Part shown: piece by piece, positions 14,813-22,664 of the stretch
How positions within the stretch are numbered: position 1 is the stretch's first letter
Layout of the letters: each line of letters begins with the position of its first letter
Assembly (NCBI RefSeq): GCF_025154015.1
Contig: NZ_JAOAMV010000006.1
Span: 1-64,000 of the forward strand
Origin: Tsuneonella litorea
GTDB taxonomy: Bacteria; Pseudomonadota; Alphaproteobacteria; Sphingomonadales; Sphingomonadaceae
Direction of reading: 5' to 3'
Length of the DNA: 64,000 bases
The notes under the pieces: model-generated
The model's input: the letters and a program-made list of their open reading frames with translations, nothing else
Database searches by the model: none
What the model was told of the DNA's origin: nothing
Translations under genes and position numbers: made by a program

Positions 14813-17698
14813 ATGGCGATCTTCCATCTCTCCGTCAAAGTCATCAGCCGGTCGAGCGGACGCAGCGCCGTGGCCGCCGCAGCCTATCGCACGGCCGAAC
14901 GGCTGCACGATGACCGGCTCGACCGCGACCATGATTTCACCAACAAGGACGGTGTCGTCCATTCCGAGGTGATGTTGCCGGAAGGCGCGCCCGAAGAGTT
15001 CGCCGACCGCGAGAAGCTTTGGAATGCGGTCGAGGCCGCCGAGAAGCGCAAGGATGCGCAGCTTGCCCGCGAGGTCGAATTCGCCATTCCGCGCGAGCTG
15101 ACCAAGGAACAGGGCATTGAACTGGCGCGGGAGTTTGCCGAGGCCGAGTTCGTCGAAAAGGGCATGATCGCCGACCTCAATGTCCACTGGGATATTGGCG
15201 CGGACGGCCAGCCCAAGCCCCACGCGCACGTCATGCTCACCATGCGCGAGGTGGGCAAAGATGGCTTCGGCCCGAAGGTGCGCGAGTGGAACAAGGCCGA
15301 ACTGGTCGAGCAGTGGCGCGAACGCTGGGCCGATCATGTCAATCAACGCCTGGCCGAACTCGATATCGATGCGCGGATCGATCACCGCAGCCTGGAGGCG
15401 CAGGGCATTGCGCTGGAACCGCAGGACAAGATCGGCCCCGCCGCGTCGCGCATGGGGGTGCGCGGACTTGAGGCTGAACGGATCGAGGAACACCGCGCCG
15501 TCGCGCAACGCAATGGCGAGCGGATCATCGCAAATCCCGCGCTCGCCCTCGACGCGATCACGCACAGCCAGGCCACCTTCACGAACCGCGACCTTGCCAT
15601 GTTCGTGCACCGGCACAGCGACGGGAAAGAGCAGTTCGATCTGGCGATGAGCGCGGTGCGCGGCTCGCCTGATATGATTGCGCTGGGCAAGGACGGACGC
15701 GGCGAGGACCGGTTCACCTCGCGCCAGATGATCGAGACCGAACAGCGGCTTGGCCGCGCATCGGAATTGCTCGCGGGGCGCGAGCGGCATGGCCTCGATC
15801 AACGAGGCCGGGAAGGTGCGCTGGCGCGCGCGGCGGAGCGCGGGCTGGCGCTATCCGGCGAGCAGCGCGCGGCGTTCGAGCATGTGACCGATAGTCGCGG
15901 CCTCAGCGTTGTTGTCGGCTATGCCGGGACCGGCAAAAGCGCGATGCTGGGCGTGGCGCGCGAAGCCTGGGAAAGCGCTGGCTATACCATTCGCGGTGCC
16001 GCCCTTTCCGGCATTGCCGCCGAGGGACTGGAGCACGGTTCGGGCATTGCCTCGCGCACCATTGCCAGCCTTGAACATCAGTGGGGCCAGGGCCGCGAAT
16101 TGCTCACCTCGCGCGACGTGCTGGTCATCGACGAGGCAGGCATGGTCGGCACGCGCCAGATGGAGCGCGTCCTCTCCCATGCCGCCGATGCAGGCGCAAA
16201 AGTGGTGCTGGTTGGCGACTCGCAGCAGCTCCAGGCCATCGAAGCCGGGGCCGCCTTCCGCGCGATCCATGAACGGCACGGCGGCGTCGAAATCAGCGAA
16301 GTGCGCCGTCAGCACGAAGGCTGGCAGCAGGATGCCACACGGCACCTTGCCACCGGGCGCACCGGCCTTGCCATTCAGGCCTATGGCGAACGCGCCATGG
16401 TCCACACCGCCGAGACGCGGGAGGCAGCGCGTGGCGAGCTGATCGAGCGTTGGAATCGCGACCGCCAGGCCAGTCCCGGCGATACGCGGATCATCCTCAC
16501 CCACATCAATGACGAGGTGCGCGAACTCAATGACGCGGCGCGTGGTAGGCTGCGCGCCAGTGGTGAACTAGGCAACGACGTGGCCATCCGTGCCGAGCGG
16601 GGCGAGCGTCATTTCGCCAGCGGCGACCGCATCATGTTCCTGCGCAATGAGCGGGGTATGGGCGTCAAGAATGGCACACTCGGTACTGTAGAACAGGTGA
16701 CGCCGCAGCGCATGGTGGTCCGCACCGACGATGGTCGCAGTGTCGCCTTCGACACCAAGGATTATGCGCACATCGATCACGGCTATGCAGCGACGATCCA
16801 CAAGGCGCAGGGGATGACGGTGGACCGCGCCCATGTGCTGGCGACGCCGGGCATGGACAGCCACGGTGCCTATGTGGCGATGTCCCGCCACCGTGACGGC
16901 CTTGCCCTGCATTATGGCCGCGACGACTTCGCCGATCAGTCGAAACTGGTCCGCACTCTAAGCCGCGAGCGCGGCAAGGACATGGCCGGCGACTACAAAC
17001 CGGAGCAGCAGTTCGCCGAGCGGCGCGGCATTACCTTCCGCGAACGTATCGTGGAAATCGCCCGTCAGCTGCCGGAGCGCGCGAAGTCGATCTTCGCCGG
17101 TTTCCGCCCGCAGGCCAACCGGCTCGAAGCGCTGCCAAGAGATCAGGCTGGCCTTCCCGATCAGCGCCGGGCGGTCGAACGCTATGCCCGTGCCGCCGCA
17201 GACATCGGACAAATGCGCGAACAGGGATTGCCCGTCCTGCCCCACCAGCGCGACGCGCTGGAGAAGGCCGGGAAGGCGCTCGATGCGATAAGGCCCCATG
17301 GCGCAGCCGACCTCGCCAGCGCCTTGCAGCGCCAGCCCTCGCTGGCCCGCGAGGCCGCCGATGGTCGCAGTCAGGGTGCAATCCGCGCCATGCAGCTTGA
17401 AGCCGAAATCCGCGTCGATCCCGCGCAGCGTGCAGACCGCTTTGTCAGCGACTGGCAACGGCTCGGGCAGGCACGACAGGCCATGCAGCGCGATGGTGAC
17501 ACCAAGGGCGCGCAGAAGCTTACCAACCACATGACGGACATGGCGAAGGGGCTGGAGCGCGACGCGCAGGTTGAATCCCTTCTGCGCAGCCGCACCCGCG
17601 AGCTTGGCATCAAGACAGAACTCGGTCGCGATCTGGCCCGCGATCTTGGCGCTTCCATCTCAATGGAGCGGAGCCGGTCAATCGGCATGGGCCTGTAG
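14813..17698 (+). CDS. traA: Ti-type conjugative relaxase-helicase TraA (MOBQ)
   Basis: A 961-residue protein that should nick oriT, stay linked to the strand through a tyrosine, and unwind DNA for transfer. The N-terminal MobA/MobL relaxase starts MAIFHLSVKV, has the likely catalytic Tyr25 (AAAAYR) and the metal-binding histidines His125, His137 and His139 (PHAHVML). An SF1/RecD-like helicase follows, with Walker A GYAGTGKS (369-376), Walker B VLVIDEAGM (from 436), VLVGDSQQLQ and a late UvrD-C-like part (GYAATIHKAQGMTVD). A helical C-terminus follows. The upstream frame extension carries the oriT and is unlikely to be coding. Its TAG stop is part of the ribosome site of the next gene. Confidence 0.95.
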   Translation: MAIFHLSVKVISRSSGRSAVAAAAYRTAERLHDDRLDRDHDFTNKDGVVHSEVMLPEGAPEEFADREKLWNAVEAAEKRKDAQLAREVEFAIPRELTKEQGIELAREFAEAEFVEKGMIADLNVHWDIGADGQPKPHAHVMLTMREVGKDGFGPKVREWNKAELVEQWRERWADHVNQRLAELDIDARIDHRSLEAQGIALEPQDKIGPAASRMGVRGLEAERIEEHRAVAQRNGERIIANPALALDAITHSQATFTNRDLAMFVHRHSDGKEQFDLAMSAVRGSPDMIALGKDGRGEDRFTSRQMIETEQRLGRASELLAGRERHGLDQRGREGALARAAERGLALSGEQRAAFEHVTDSRGLSVVVGYAGTGKSAMLGVAREAWESAGYTIRGAALSGIAAEGLEHGSGIASRTIASLEHQWGQGRELLTSRDVLVIDEAGMVGTRQMERVLSHAADAGAKVVLVGDSQQLQAIEAGAAFRAIHERHGGVEISEVRRQHEGWQQDATRHLATGRTGLAIQAYGERAMVHTAETREAARGELIERWNRDRQASPGDTRIILTHINDEVRELNDAARGRLRASGELGNDVAIRAERGERHFASGDRIMFLRNERGMGVKNGTLGTVEQVTPQRMVVRTDDGRSVAFDTKDYAHIDHGYAATIHKAQGMTVDRAHVLATPGMDSHGAYVAMSRHRDGLALHYGRDDFADQSKLVRTLSRERGKDMAGDYKPEQQFAERRGITFRERIVEIARQLPERAKSIFAGFRPQANRLEALPRDQAGLPDQRRAVERYARAAADIGQMREQGLPVLPHQRDALEKAGKALDAIRPHGAADLASALQRQPSLAREAADGRSQGAIRAMQLEAEIRVDPAQRADRFVSDWQRLGQARQAMQRDGDTKGAQKLTNHMTDMAKGLERDAQVESLLRSRTRELGIKTELGRDLARDLGASISMERSRSIGMGL

Positions 17699-17708
17699 GA
17701 GAAATGCG

Positions 17709-18533
17709 ATGGATACCGATACGGATGACGTGGAACTGCCACTTGACCTTGAGCCGGAACCCGAACCCGAACCCGACCCAGCCACCCCGGATACCGCTGG
17801 CGATCCCGCCGCCGAGGCGTTTGCCCGCCTTGAGGGCGAGTTGGCCCTGATGCGCCGGGCGGTCCAGCACCTTGCCGCCGAGCGTGCAGACATTGTCATT
17901 CCCGACTACGGTGCGACCCTCACCGACATAACAAAGCGGATGGGCGCGATTAGCGAGAGCCTGCAGGCCATGGCTGGCCATCCGGCGATGCAGTTGACCC
18001 CCGACAGCATCGGCCAGCGGATTGCAGCCGCAGCCGAGGCAGCGCGGCGCTGCGATCAGGACAGGATCACTCAGGCCCGAAGTGACTTGAACCACGCCGC
18101 CCAGGAGATGCGCAGCGTCACGGCCCATGCGCGCACCGCCGCCGAACAGCGGCAGCAGCTCTACCAGTTAGCAGGCGGGGCTTTGCTGGCTGGCATCATG
18201 CTATGGTCCTTCCTTCCCGGCACCATTGCTCGCGCGATGCCGGAAAGCTGGCACTGGCCAGAGCGTATGGCGGCGCGGATCGTGAGCGCACCCTCACGCT
18301 GGGATGCAGGCGCGCGGCTGATGCAGAGCGACAACCCCGAAGCCTGGAATGCACTAGCGCAGGCGGCTGAGATCCAGCGCGACAACCGCGATACCATCGA
18401 TGCTTGCCGCCAGAGCGCTGCATCTTCCAAGCGGCCGGTGCGATGCACCGTCAAGATTCGTCAAAGCAGTCAAGAAGGAGAAACAGCCGCAACGCCAGTG
18501 GGGGCCGCGCAACGATCCTACAGAGGAGCATAA
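17709..18533 (+). CDS. DUF6118 family protein (TraA-associated membrane protein)
   Basis: A 274-residue protein of the family commonly found directly after sphingomonad TraA. It has an acidic proline-rich N-terminus (repeated EPEP), a helical stretch (about 35-150) and one membrane helix (about 158-178: LYQLAGGALLAGIMLWSFLPG), then a C-terminal soluble part. AGGAG precedes the ATG, 10 bp after traA, so the two are cotranscribed. Its role is unknown; a membrane-linked mobilization accessory is a reasonable guess from context. The family name is by recollection of sequence style. Confidence 0.75.
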   Translation: MDTDTDDVELPLDLEPEPEPEPDPATPDTAGDPAAEAFARLEGELALMRRAVQHLAAERADIVIPDYGATLTDITKRMGAISESLQAMAGHPAMQLTPDSIGQRIAAAAEAARRCDQDRITQARSDLNHAAQEMRSVTAHARTAAEQRQQLYQLAGGALLAGIMLWSFLPGTIARAMPESWHWPERMAARIVSAPSRWDAGARLMQSDNPEAWNALAQAAEIQRDNRDTIDACRQSAASSKRPVRCTVKIRQSSQEGETAATPVGAAQRSYRGA

Positions 18534-18554
18534 CAGCCCATTCCGACCCGCACA

Positions 18555-18574
18555 AAATGTGGGAACGAATGTGG
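18555..18574. repeat. Right arm-type integrase site candidate
   Basis: AAATGTGGGAACGAATGTGG, in the same orientation as the copy at 5238-5257 with one mismatch. It lies 60 bp inside the right attachment site. The rest of 18534-18633 is AT-richer and shows no gene, as expected for an integrase/IHF binding arm. Confidence 0.55.
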
Positions 18575-18633
18575 TTTCGATTCTCCGAAAAAGTCATTTT
18601 ATCCTTTGAAAACAAAGCGATAAATGACTTGAA

Positions 18634-18648
18634 TGGTAGCGGAGGAGG
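18634..18648. repeat. attR: Right attachment site inside tRNA-Met
   Basis: TGGTAGCGGAGGAGG, the 3' terminal 15 nt of the tRNA-Met gene read on the plus strand and identical to 5106-5120. The integrated element leaves the tRNA intact, typical of tRNA-targeted islands. Confidence 0.85.
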
Positions 18649-18710
18649 GACTCGAACCCCCGACACGCGGATTATGATTCCGCTGCTCTAACCGGCTGAG
18701 CTACTCCGCC
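18634..18710 (-). tRNA. tRNA-Met (CAT), elongator type
   Basis: A complete 77-nt cloverleaf with encoded CCA: acceptor GGCGGAG/CTCCGCT, D arm GCTCAGCCGGTTAGAGC, anticodon loop ATCATAA with anticodon CAT between GCGGA/TCCGC, and T arm GGGGG-TTCGAGT-CCCTC. The G1-U72 pair and overall match to alphaproteobacterial elongator tRNA-Met argue against initiator tRNA. A lysidine-type tRNA-Ile also reads CAT and is the alternative. It is the integration target of the neighbouring element. Confidence 0.93.
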
Positions 18711-18778
18711 CCAAGGGCTGGCCTGGCGTCATTCGGGCGCGAGGCAGGCGGCGCCTTTAGGGCCGGCTCCGCGCCGGG

Positions 18779-19471
18779 TCAACCGGGCAAATGACCCGGC
18801 GAACCGGCCGAGCCACGGGTGGCCGCTGCCTCGTTCATCCGGCGGATCTTGGCGGCAAGGGCGCGGTTGAGCGCGCTGTCGAAAGCGGCGCCGATCTCGG
18901 GTGCGACCTCGGCCATCTGGGCGAGCGCGACCCGGTCGACCTCGGCGATGCGCATCGGGTTGGTCACCACGACGGCGGTCGACGCCGGCTCCCCGGTCGC
19001 CACGCTCATGTCGCCGAGAAAATCGCCTTCGCCCGCCACCCCCACCAGGCGTCCGTCGAGTTCGATCCCGGCCGCGCCCGACGCGATGTAGATCAGCGGC
19101 GGATGCGGCTGGCCCTGGCGGATCAGCACCTCTCCCGGCTCCGCATCGCGCCAGGTGAGCAGGCCGATCAGCCGCCGCTGGCGCGCCGGATCCTCGACGC
19201 GCAAGATGTCTTCCAGAAGTGCGCGCTCCTCGGCACGCATCGCGCCGATCCGCCGGCGCCGGGCCGCCAGCGCCAGCTGCGCCCCGTTCGCGGCAACGAA
19301 CACCGCCGCCCAGGCCACCAGGGCGCCCGCGCCTCCGTTGACGAGCCCCCACCCGAGCGCGGCGATGCCCGCCGCGATCGCGAACAACCGCACGCCACGC
19401 AGCGAGCGCATCGCGGCCGAGCCGACGAGCAGCGCGGCGGCCAGGTGGAACAGCAGGTCGCCGGTTTCCAT
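18779..19471 (-). CDS. Popeye-like membrane protein with cyclic-nucleotide-binding domain
   Basis: A 230-residue protein. Three hydrophobic segments cover about residues 5-75 (LLFHLAAALLVGSAAM, LFAIAAGIAALGWGLV, ALVAWAAVFVAANGAQLAL). A cNMP-binding domain follows, with GEVLIRQGQPHPPLIYIASG and EGDFLGDMSVATGEPASTAVVV. Three helices plus a cAMP-type domain is the Popeye (POPDC) layout. The usual phosphate-binding GE...RAA signature is altered (GDMSVATGEPAS), so the ligand is uncertain. A GAGGG site precedes the ATG. It follows the 2H phosphoesterase gene on the same strand by 15 bp. Confidence 0.8.
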   Translation of the reverse strand: METGDLLFHLAAALLVGSAAMRSLRGVRLFAIAAGIAALGWGLVNGGAGALVAWAAVFVAANGAQLALAARRRRIGAMRAEERALLEDILRVEDPARQRRLIGLLTWRDAEPGEVLIRQGQPHPPLIYIASGAAGIELDGRLVGVAGEGDFLGDMSVATGEPASTAVVVTNPMRIAEVDRVALAQMAEVAPEIGAAFDSALNRALAAKIRRMNEAAATRGSAGSPGHLPG

Positions 19472-19486
19472 GTGCGAGCCCTCTTC

Positions 19487-20023
19487 TTAGCCCTTCGTGC
19501 GGTGACTACCCCGAAACGGCCAGCGATGCACGGCCTCCCACGGTCCCCCGCGATAGCGGTGCAGCGCAAGCCCGGCGAATGCAAATTCTCGCGGTTCGAT
19601 CGCCGGCGCAAGCGCGGCCTGGAGCGCCTTGGCCACCGAGGGCGCGACCTTGTTCTGGATCGTCACGTGGAGCCGCGGAACCTGCTGGTCCTGCGGGGTC
19701 AGGAGTCCGTGAAACCGGCTCGCGAGGCGCTCGCGCAGGTCGAGCATCGCCGGGCTCGACAGCCGCAGCGCTGTGCCCCGGCCGAGGTTCATCAGGCCTT
19801 CGAGCCGAGCGCGAACGGGCGCCGCCCGCGCCTCGGCTGCAAGCGCGTCCCGAAGTTCGCCTTCCACCATCGGCGGGAGCGCGTGGAACAGGGTGACGTG
19901 GGCCTTCAGGTGATTGCGCTCGGGCGGGAAATGCGCCGCACGCAGCTGGTCGGCGCGCGATTGCAGCGCCTCGGGCAGTTCGGCGGTGACGATCAGCGGG
20001 GCGAGATCACCGCCGGGGTTCAA
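19487..20023 (-). CDS. 2H phosphoesterase / 2'-5' RNA ligase family protein
   Basis: About 178 residues with the two H-x-T motifs of the 2H superfamily: HVTLFHALP and HVTIQNK, in the usual ligT/ThpR-like spacing. Such enzymes act on 2',3'-cyclic phosphates of RNA or on small cyclic phosphodiesters; the substrate here is unknown. A TTG start at 20021-20023 shares TTGA with the mltG stop and has GGGGAG 5 bases upstream, so I prefer it to the upstream ATG at 20059, which would run far into mltG. Confidence 0.75.
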   Translation of the reverse strand: MNPGGDLAPLIVTAELPEALQSRADQLRAAHFPPERNHLKAHVTLFHALPPMVEGELRDALAAEARAAPVRARLEGLMNLGRGTALRLSSPAMLDLRERLASRFHGLLTPQDQQVPRLHVTIQNKVAPSVAKALQAALAPAIEPREFAFAGLALHRYRGGPWEAVHRWPFRGSHRTKG

Positions 20024-20982
20024 TCGAGCTCCCCGCGCGCGCGGCGAATAGCGAACCACTTGCGCACGTTGGCGTTGTGCTCCGCGAGCGTTGTCGAGAA
20101 GACGTGCCCGCCTTTCCCGTCCGCGACCATGTAGAGGGCGTCGGTCCTGGCGGGGTCGAGCACGGCGGCGATCGATTCCCTGCCGGGATTGGTGATCGGA
20201 CCATTGGGCAGCCCGCTCATGGTGTAGGTGTTGTACCCGTTGACCGCGGCGATCTCGGACTGGCGGATGCGCCGGCCGAGCGGCTTGCCCTTGGTGATCG
20301 GGTAGATGATCGTGGGATCGGCCTGCAGCGGCATCCCCTGCTTCACCCGGTTGGAATAGAGCCCGGCGACCATGCGCCTCTCGCTGGCGACACCGGTCTC
20401 CTTCTCGACGATCGAGGCGAGCGTCACTGCTTCCTGCGGACTCGAAACGGCGATGCCCGGCTTGCGGTTGGCCCAGGCCTCGGCGAGATAGGACTTCATC
20501 GCCGCCTGCATCCGCGCGAGAACCTTGGTACGGGCGTCGCCACGCTCGAAATCATAGGTGTCCGGCAGCACCGAGCCTTCCTCGGGCACCGGAATCGGGC
20601 CGGTCAGCAGCGGCTCGGCCATCAGGCGCTCGTAGACCATGATCGAAGGCAGCCCCTCGGGAACCGTCACGAAGCGGCGGATCGCCTGTCCGTGCTGAAG
20701 CGTATCGAGGATCGTCGCGGGGCTTGCGCCTTTCGGCAGCGCGAATTCGCCGCGCTGGACCGGATCGCCGCTGCCCAGAATCTTCGCGCGCAGCAGGAAG
20801 GCGTCCGACGAGCCGATCAGCCCTTCGTCTTCCAGCTTGCGCGCCACGCTCGTCAGGGTTGCACCATCGGGAACGGTGAACGCGGCCTCCTTCTCGACCG
20901 TGCTCGATCCGTACCAGCCGAACGCGAACCAGGCGAACGCCAGCGCGCCGACAAGCGCGGCGGCAAAGAGGAGGCGCTTCAC
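20020..20982 (-). CDS. mltG: Endolytic murein transglycosylase MltG
   Basis: A 320-residue YceG-family protein anchored by one N-terminal helix (LLFAAALVGALAFAWFAFGWY). A periplasmic domain cleaves nascent glycan strands. Seen: LysM-like N-terminal part, then the catalytic region with the conserved glutamate in ASIVEKETG, followed by QADPTIIYPI, YNTYTMSGLPNGPITNPG and the C-terminal LYMVADGKGGHVFSTTLAEHN. Length is normal. It starts just one base after the fabF stop, the common fabF-mltG order. Confidence 0.95.
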   Translation of the reverse strand: MKRLLFAAALVGALAFAWFAFGWYGSSTVEKEAAFTVPDGATLTSVARKLEDEGLIGSSDAFLLRAKILGSGDPVQRGEFALPKGASPATILDTLQHGQAIRRFVTVPEGLPSIMVYERLMAEPLLTGPIPVPEEGSVLPDTYDFERGDARTKVLARMQAAMKSYLAEAWANRKPGIAVSSPQEAVTLASIVEKETGVASERRMVAGLYSNRVKQGMPLQADPTIIYPITKGKPLGRRIRQSEIAAVNGYNTYTMSGLPNGPITNPGRESIAAVLDPARTDALYMVADGKGGHVFSTTLAEHNANVRKWFAIRRARGELD

Positions 20983-20983
20983 C

Positions 20984-22243
20984 TCAGTCGACCTTCTTGA
21001 AGATCACGCTCGCGTTGGTTCCGCCGAAGCCGAAACTGTTCGACAGCGCCGCTTTAACCTCGCGCTTCCTCGCGTGGTGCGGCACGAGGTCGACGCCTTC
21101 GGTGCCCTCGTCCGGGTCGTCGAGGTTGAGGGTCGGCGGAACGACCTGGTCGCGGATCGCCAGCACGCAGAAGATCGCCTCGACCGCGCCGGCGCCGCCG
21201 AGCAGGTGCCCGATCGCGCTCTTCGTGCTCGACATCGACGCGCCCGAAAGGTCATCGCCCAGCACGCGCTTGGCGGCGGCGAGTTCGATTGTGTCGGCCA
21301 TCGTCGAGGTGCCGTGGGCGTTGACGTAGTCGATGTCGCCCGGCTGCAGATCGGCCTTGCGCAGGGCCATCTTCATCGCGAGTTCGGCGCCCCTGCCTTC
21401 CGGGTGGGGGGCGGTGACGTGGTAGGCATCGCCCGACAGCCCGTAGCCGACGACCTCGGCATAGATCTTCGCGCCGCGCGCCTTGGCGTGCTCGTACTCC
21501 TCGAGCACGATGACGCCCGCGCCCTCGCCCATGACGAAGCCGTCGCGTCCCTTGTCGTAGGGACGGCTGGCCTTCTCTGGCTGGTCGTTCATGCTCATGT
21601 TGAGCGCCTTGGCCTGCGCGAAGCCGGCGATGCCGATCGGGTTGATCGTGCTTTCCGCTCCGCCCGCCAGCATCACGTCGGCGTCGCCGTCCTTGATCAT
21701 CCGCGCCGCGTCGCCGATCGAGTGCGCGCCAGTGCTGCACGCGGTGACCACCGAATGGTTCGGCCCCATCAGCCCGTACTTGATCGAGACCTGCCCGCTG
21801 GTGAGGTTGATCAGGCGCCCGTGGACGAAGTGCGGGCTCACGCGGCCCGGGCCCTTCTCGGCCAGGACCAGCGATTCGCTCTCGATCCCCGGAAGGCCGC
21901 CGATGCCCGAACCGATCGAAACGCCCGCGCGTTCCTTTTCCTCGTCGGTCATGTTCTCGAGGCCTGCGTCCTCGATCGCCTGGCCGGCGGCGTCGATCGC
22001 GTAGACGATGAACGGGTCGACCTGGCGCTGGACCTTGAAATCGACGCGCTTGTTGGGGTCGAAGCCCCACGGATGATCGGCCGGCTTCACTTCGCCGGCG
22101 ATCTTGGCCTTCTGGTCGCTGACGTCGAAGCGGGTGATCGGGCCGATCCCGCTCTTGCCCGCGATCAGGTTCGACCACGTCGTCTCGACGTCCGCCCCCA
22201 GCGGGGTGACGAGGCCCAGTCCGGTTACGACCACTCGGCGCAT
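20984..22243 (-). CDS. fabF: Beta-ketoacyl-ACP synthase II
   Basis: A 419-residue KAS II that elongates acyl-ACP with malonyl-ACP in fatty acid synthesis. Catalytic residues are visible: Cys169 in VTACSTGAHS and the two histidines in NAHGTSTM and SAIGHLLGGAG. The end NSFGFGGTNASVIF is typical. GGAGAG precedes the ATG. It lies between acpP and mltG on one strand, with a stem-loop between acpP and fabF that may adjust fabF level. Confidence 0.97.
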   Translation of the reverse strand: MRRVVVTGLGLVTPLGADVETTWSNLIAGKSGIGPITRFDVSDQKAKIAGEVKPADHPWGFDPNKRVDFKVQRQVDPFIVYAIDAAGQAIEDAGLENMTDEEKERAGVSIGSGIGGLPGIESESLVLAEKGPGRVSPHFVHGRLINLTSGQVSIKYGLMGPNHSVVTACSTGAHSIGDAARMIKDGDADVMLAGGAESTINPIGIAGFAQAKALNMSMNDQPEKASRPYDKGRDGFVMGEGAGVIVLEEYEHAKARGAKIYAEVVGYGLSGDAYHVTAPHPEGRGAELAMKMALRKADLQPGDIDYVNAHGTSTMADTIELAAAKRVLGDDLSGASMSSTKSAIGHLLGGAGAVEAIFCVLAIRDQVVPPTLNLDDPDEGTEGVDLVPHHARKREVKAALSNSFGFGGTNASVIFKKVD

Positions 22244-22260
22244 GCTACTCTCCGTAAACG

Positions 22261-22297
22261 CGACAGGCCCGAACCCCGCGAAGGGCCGAGCCTGTCG
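22261..22297 (-). terminator. Stem-loop between acpP and fabF
   Basis: CGACAGGC (22261-22268) pairs with GCCTGTCG (22290-22297), with extra pairing inside. On the minus strand it follows acpP and precedes the fabF ribosome site; no long U tract follows. It is more likely a partial attenuator or an mRNA-stabilising hairpin, making acpP mRNA more abundant than fabF. Confidence 0.45.
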
Positions 22298-22341
22298 TTG
22301 CCCCGCCGACTGCCGTCAGGCGAGCACGGCGGGATGGGCGA

Positions 22342-22578
22342 TCAGCCCTTGTGCTCTTCGATGTACTTGGTCGCATCGCCGACGGTGGCGATCTTTTCGG
22401 CCGCATCGTCGGGGATTTCGACGCCGAATTCCTCTTCGAACGCCATGACCAGTTCGACGATGTCGAGGCTGTCCGCGCCGAGATCGTCGATGAAGCTCGC
22501 GTCCTGGGTGACCTTGTCGGCCTCGACGCCGAGATGTTCGACGACGATCTTCTGCACGCGGTCGGCGGTATCGCTCAT
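22342..22578 (-). CDS. acpP: Acyl carrier protein
   Basis: A 78-residue acidic ACP beginning [17 protein letters not shown]. The phosphopantetheine attachment serine is in [19 protein letters not shown]. It shuttles acyl chains for FabF, FabZ and the KAS III homologue also in this window. The frame is open upstream, but the family start and a ribosome site support 22578. It is the promoter-proximal gene of acpP-fabF-mltG. Confidence 0.97.
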   Translation of the reverse strand: MSDTADRVQKIVVEHLGVEADKVTQDASFIDDLGADSLDIVELVMAFEEEFGVEIPDDAAEKIATVGDATKYIEEHKG

Positions 22579-22664
22579 GAGTGTTCCCTCTGTGACTGGG
22601 GTTTTCGAATTGCCTGTCGCCCTAATGAACGCGGCTTGAGTGCGCAAGTGCCGGAGAGGTCCCG

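Larger units (their letters stand above)
5106..18648. mobile_element. Integrated mobilizable element in tRNA-Met (about 13.5 kb)
   Basis: The segment is flanked by an exact 15-bp direct repeat, TGGTAGCGGAGGAGG, at 5106-5120 and 18634-18648; the right copy is the 3' end of an intact tRNA-Met gene. Just inside the left end is a P4-type tyrosine integrase. Inside are AlpA/Xis-like regulators, an RM enzyme, ion transporters and the mobilization set TraC, TraD, TraA and DUF6118. There is no TraG-type coupling protein and no VirB/Trb genes. It therefore looks like an integrative mobilizable element that uses a helper conjugation system. Confidence 0.88.

Noticed and set aside
5106-18648. Complete conjugative element (ICE)
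   Set aside because: No coupling protein, VirB/Trb or pilus genes are present; only mobilization functions are encoded.
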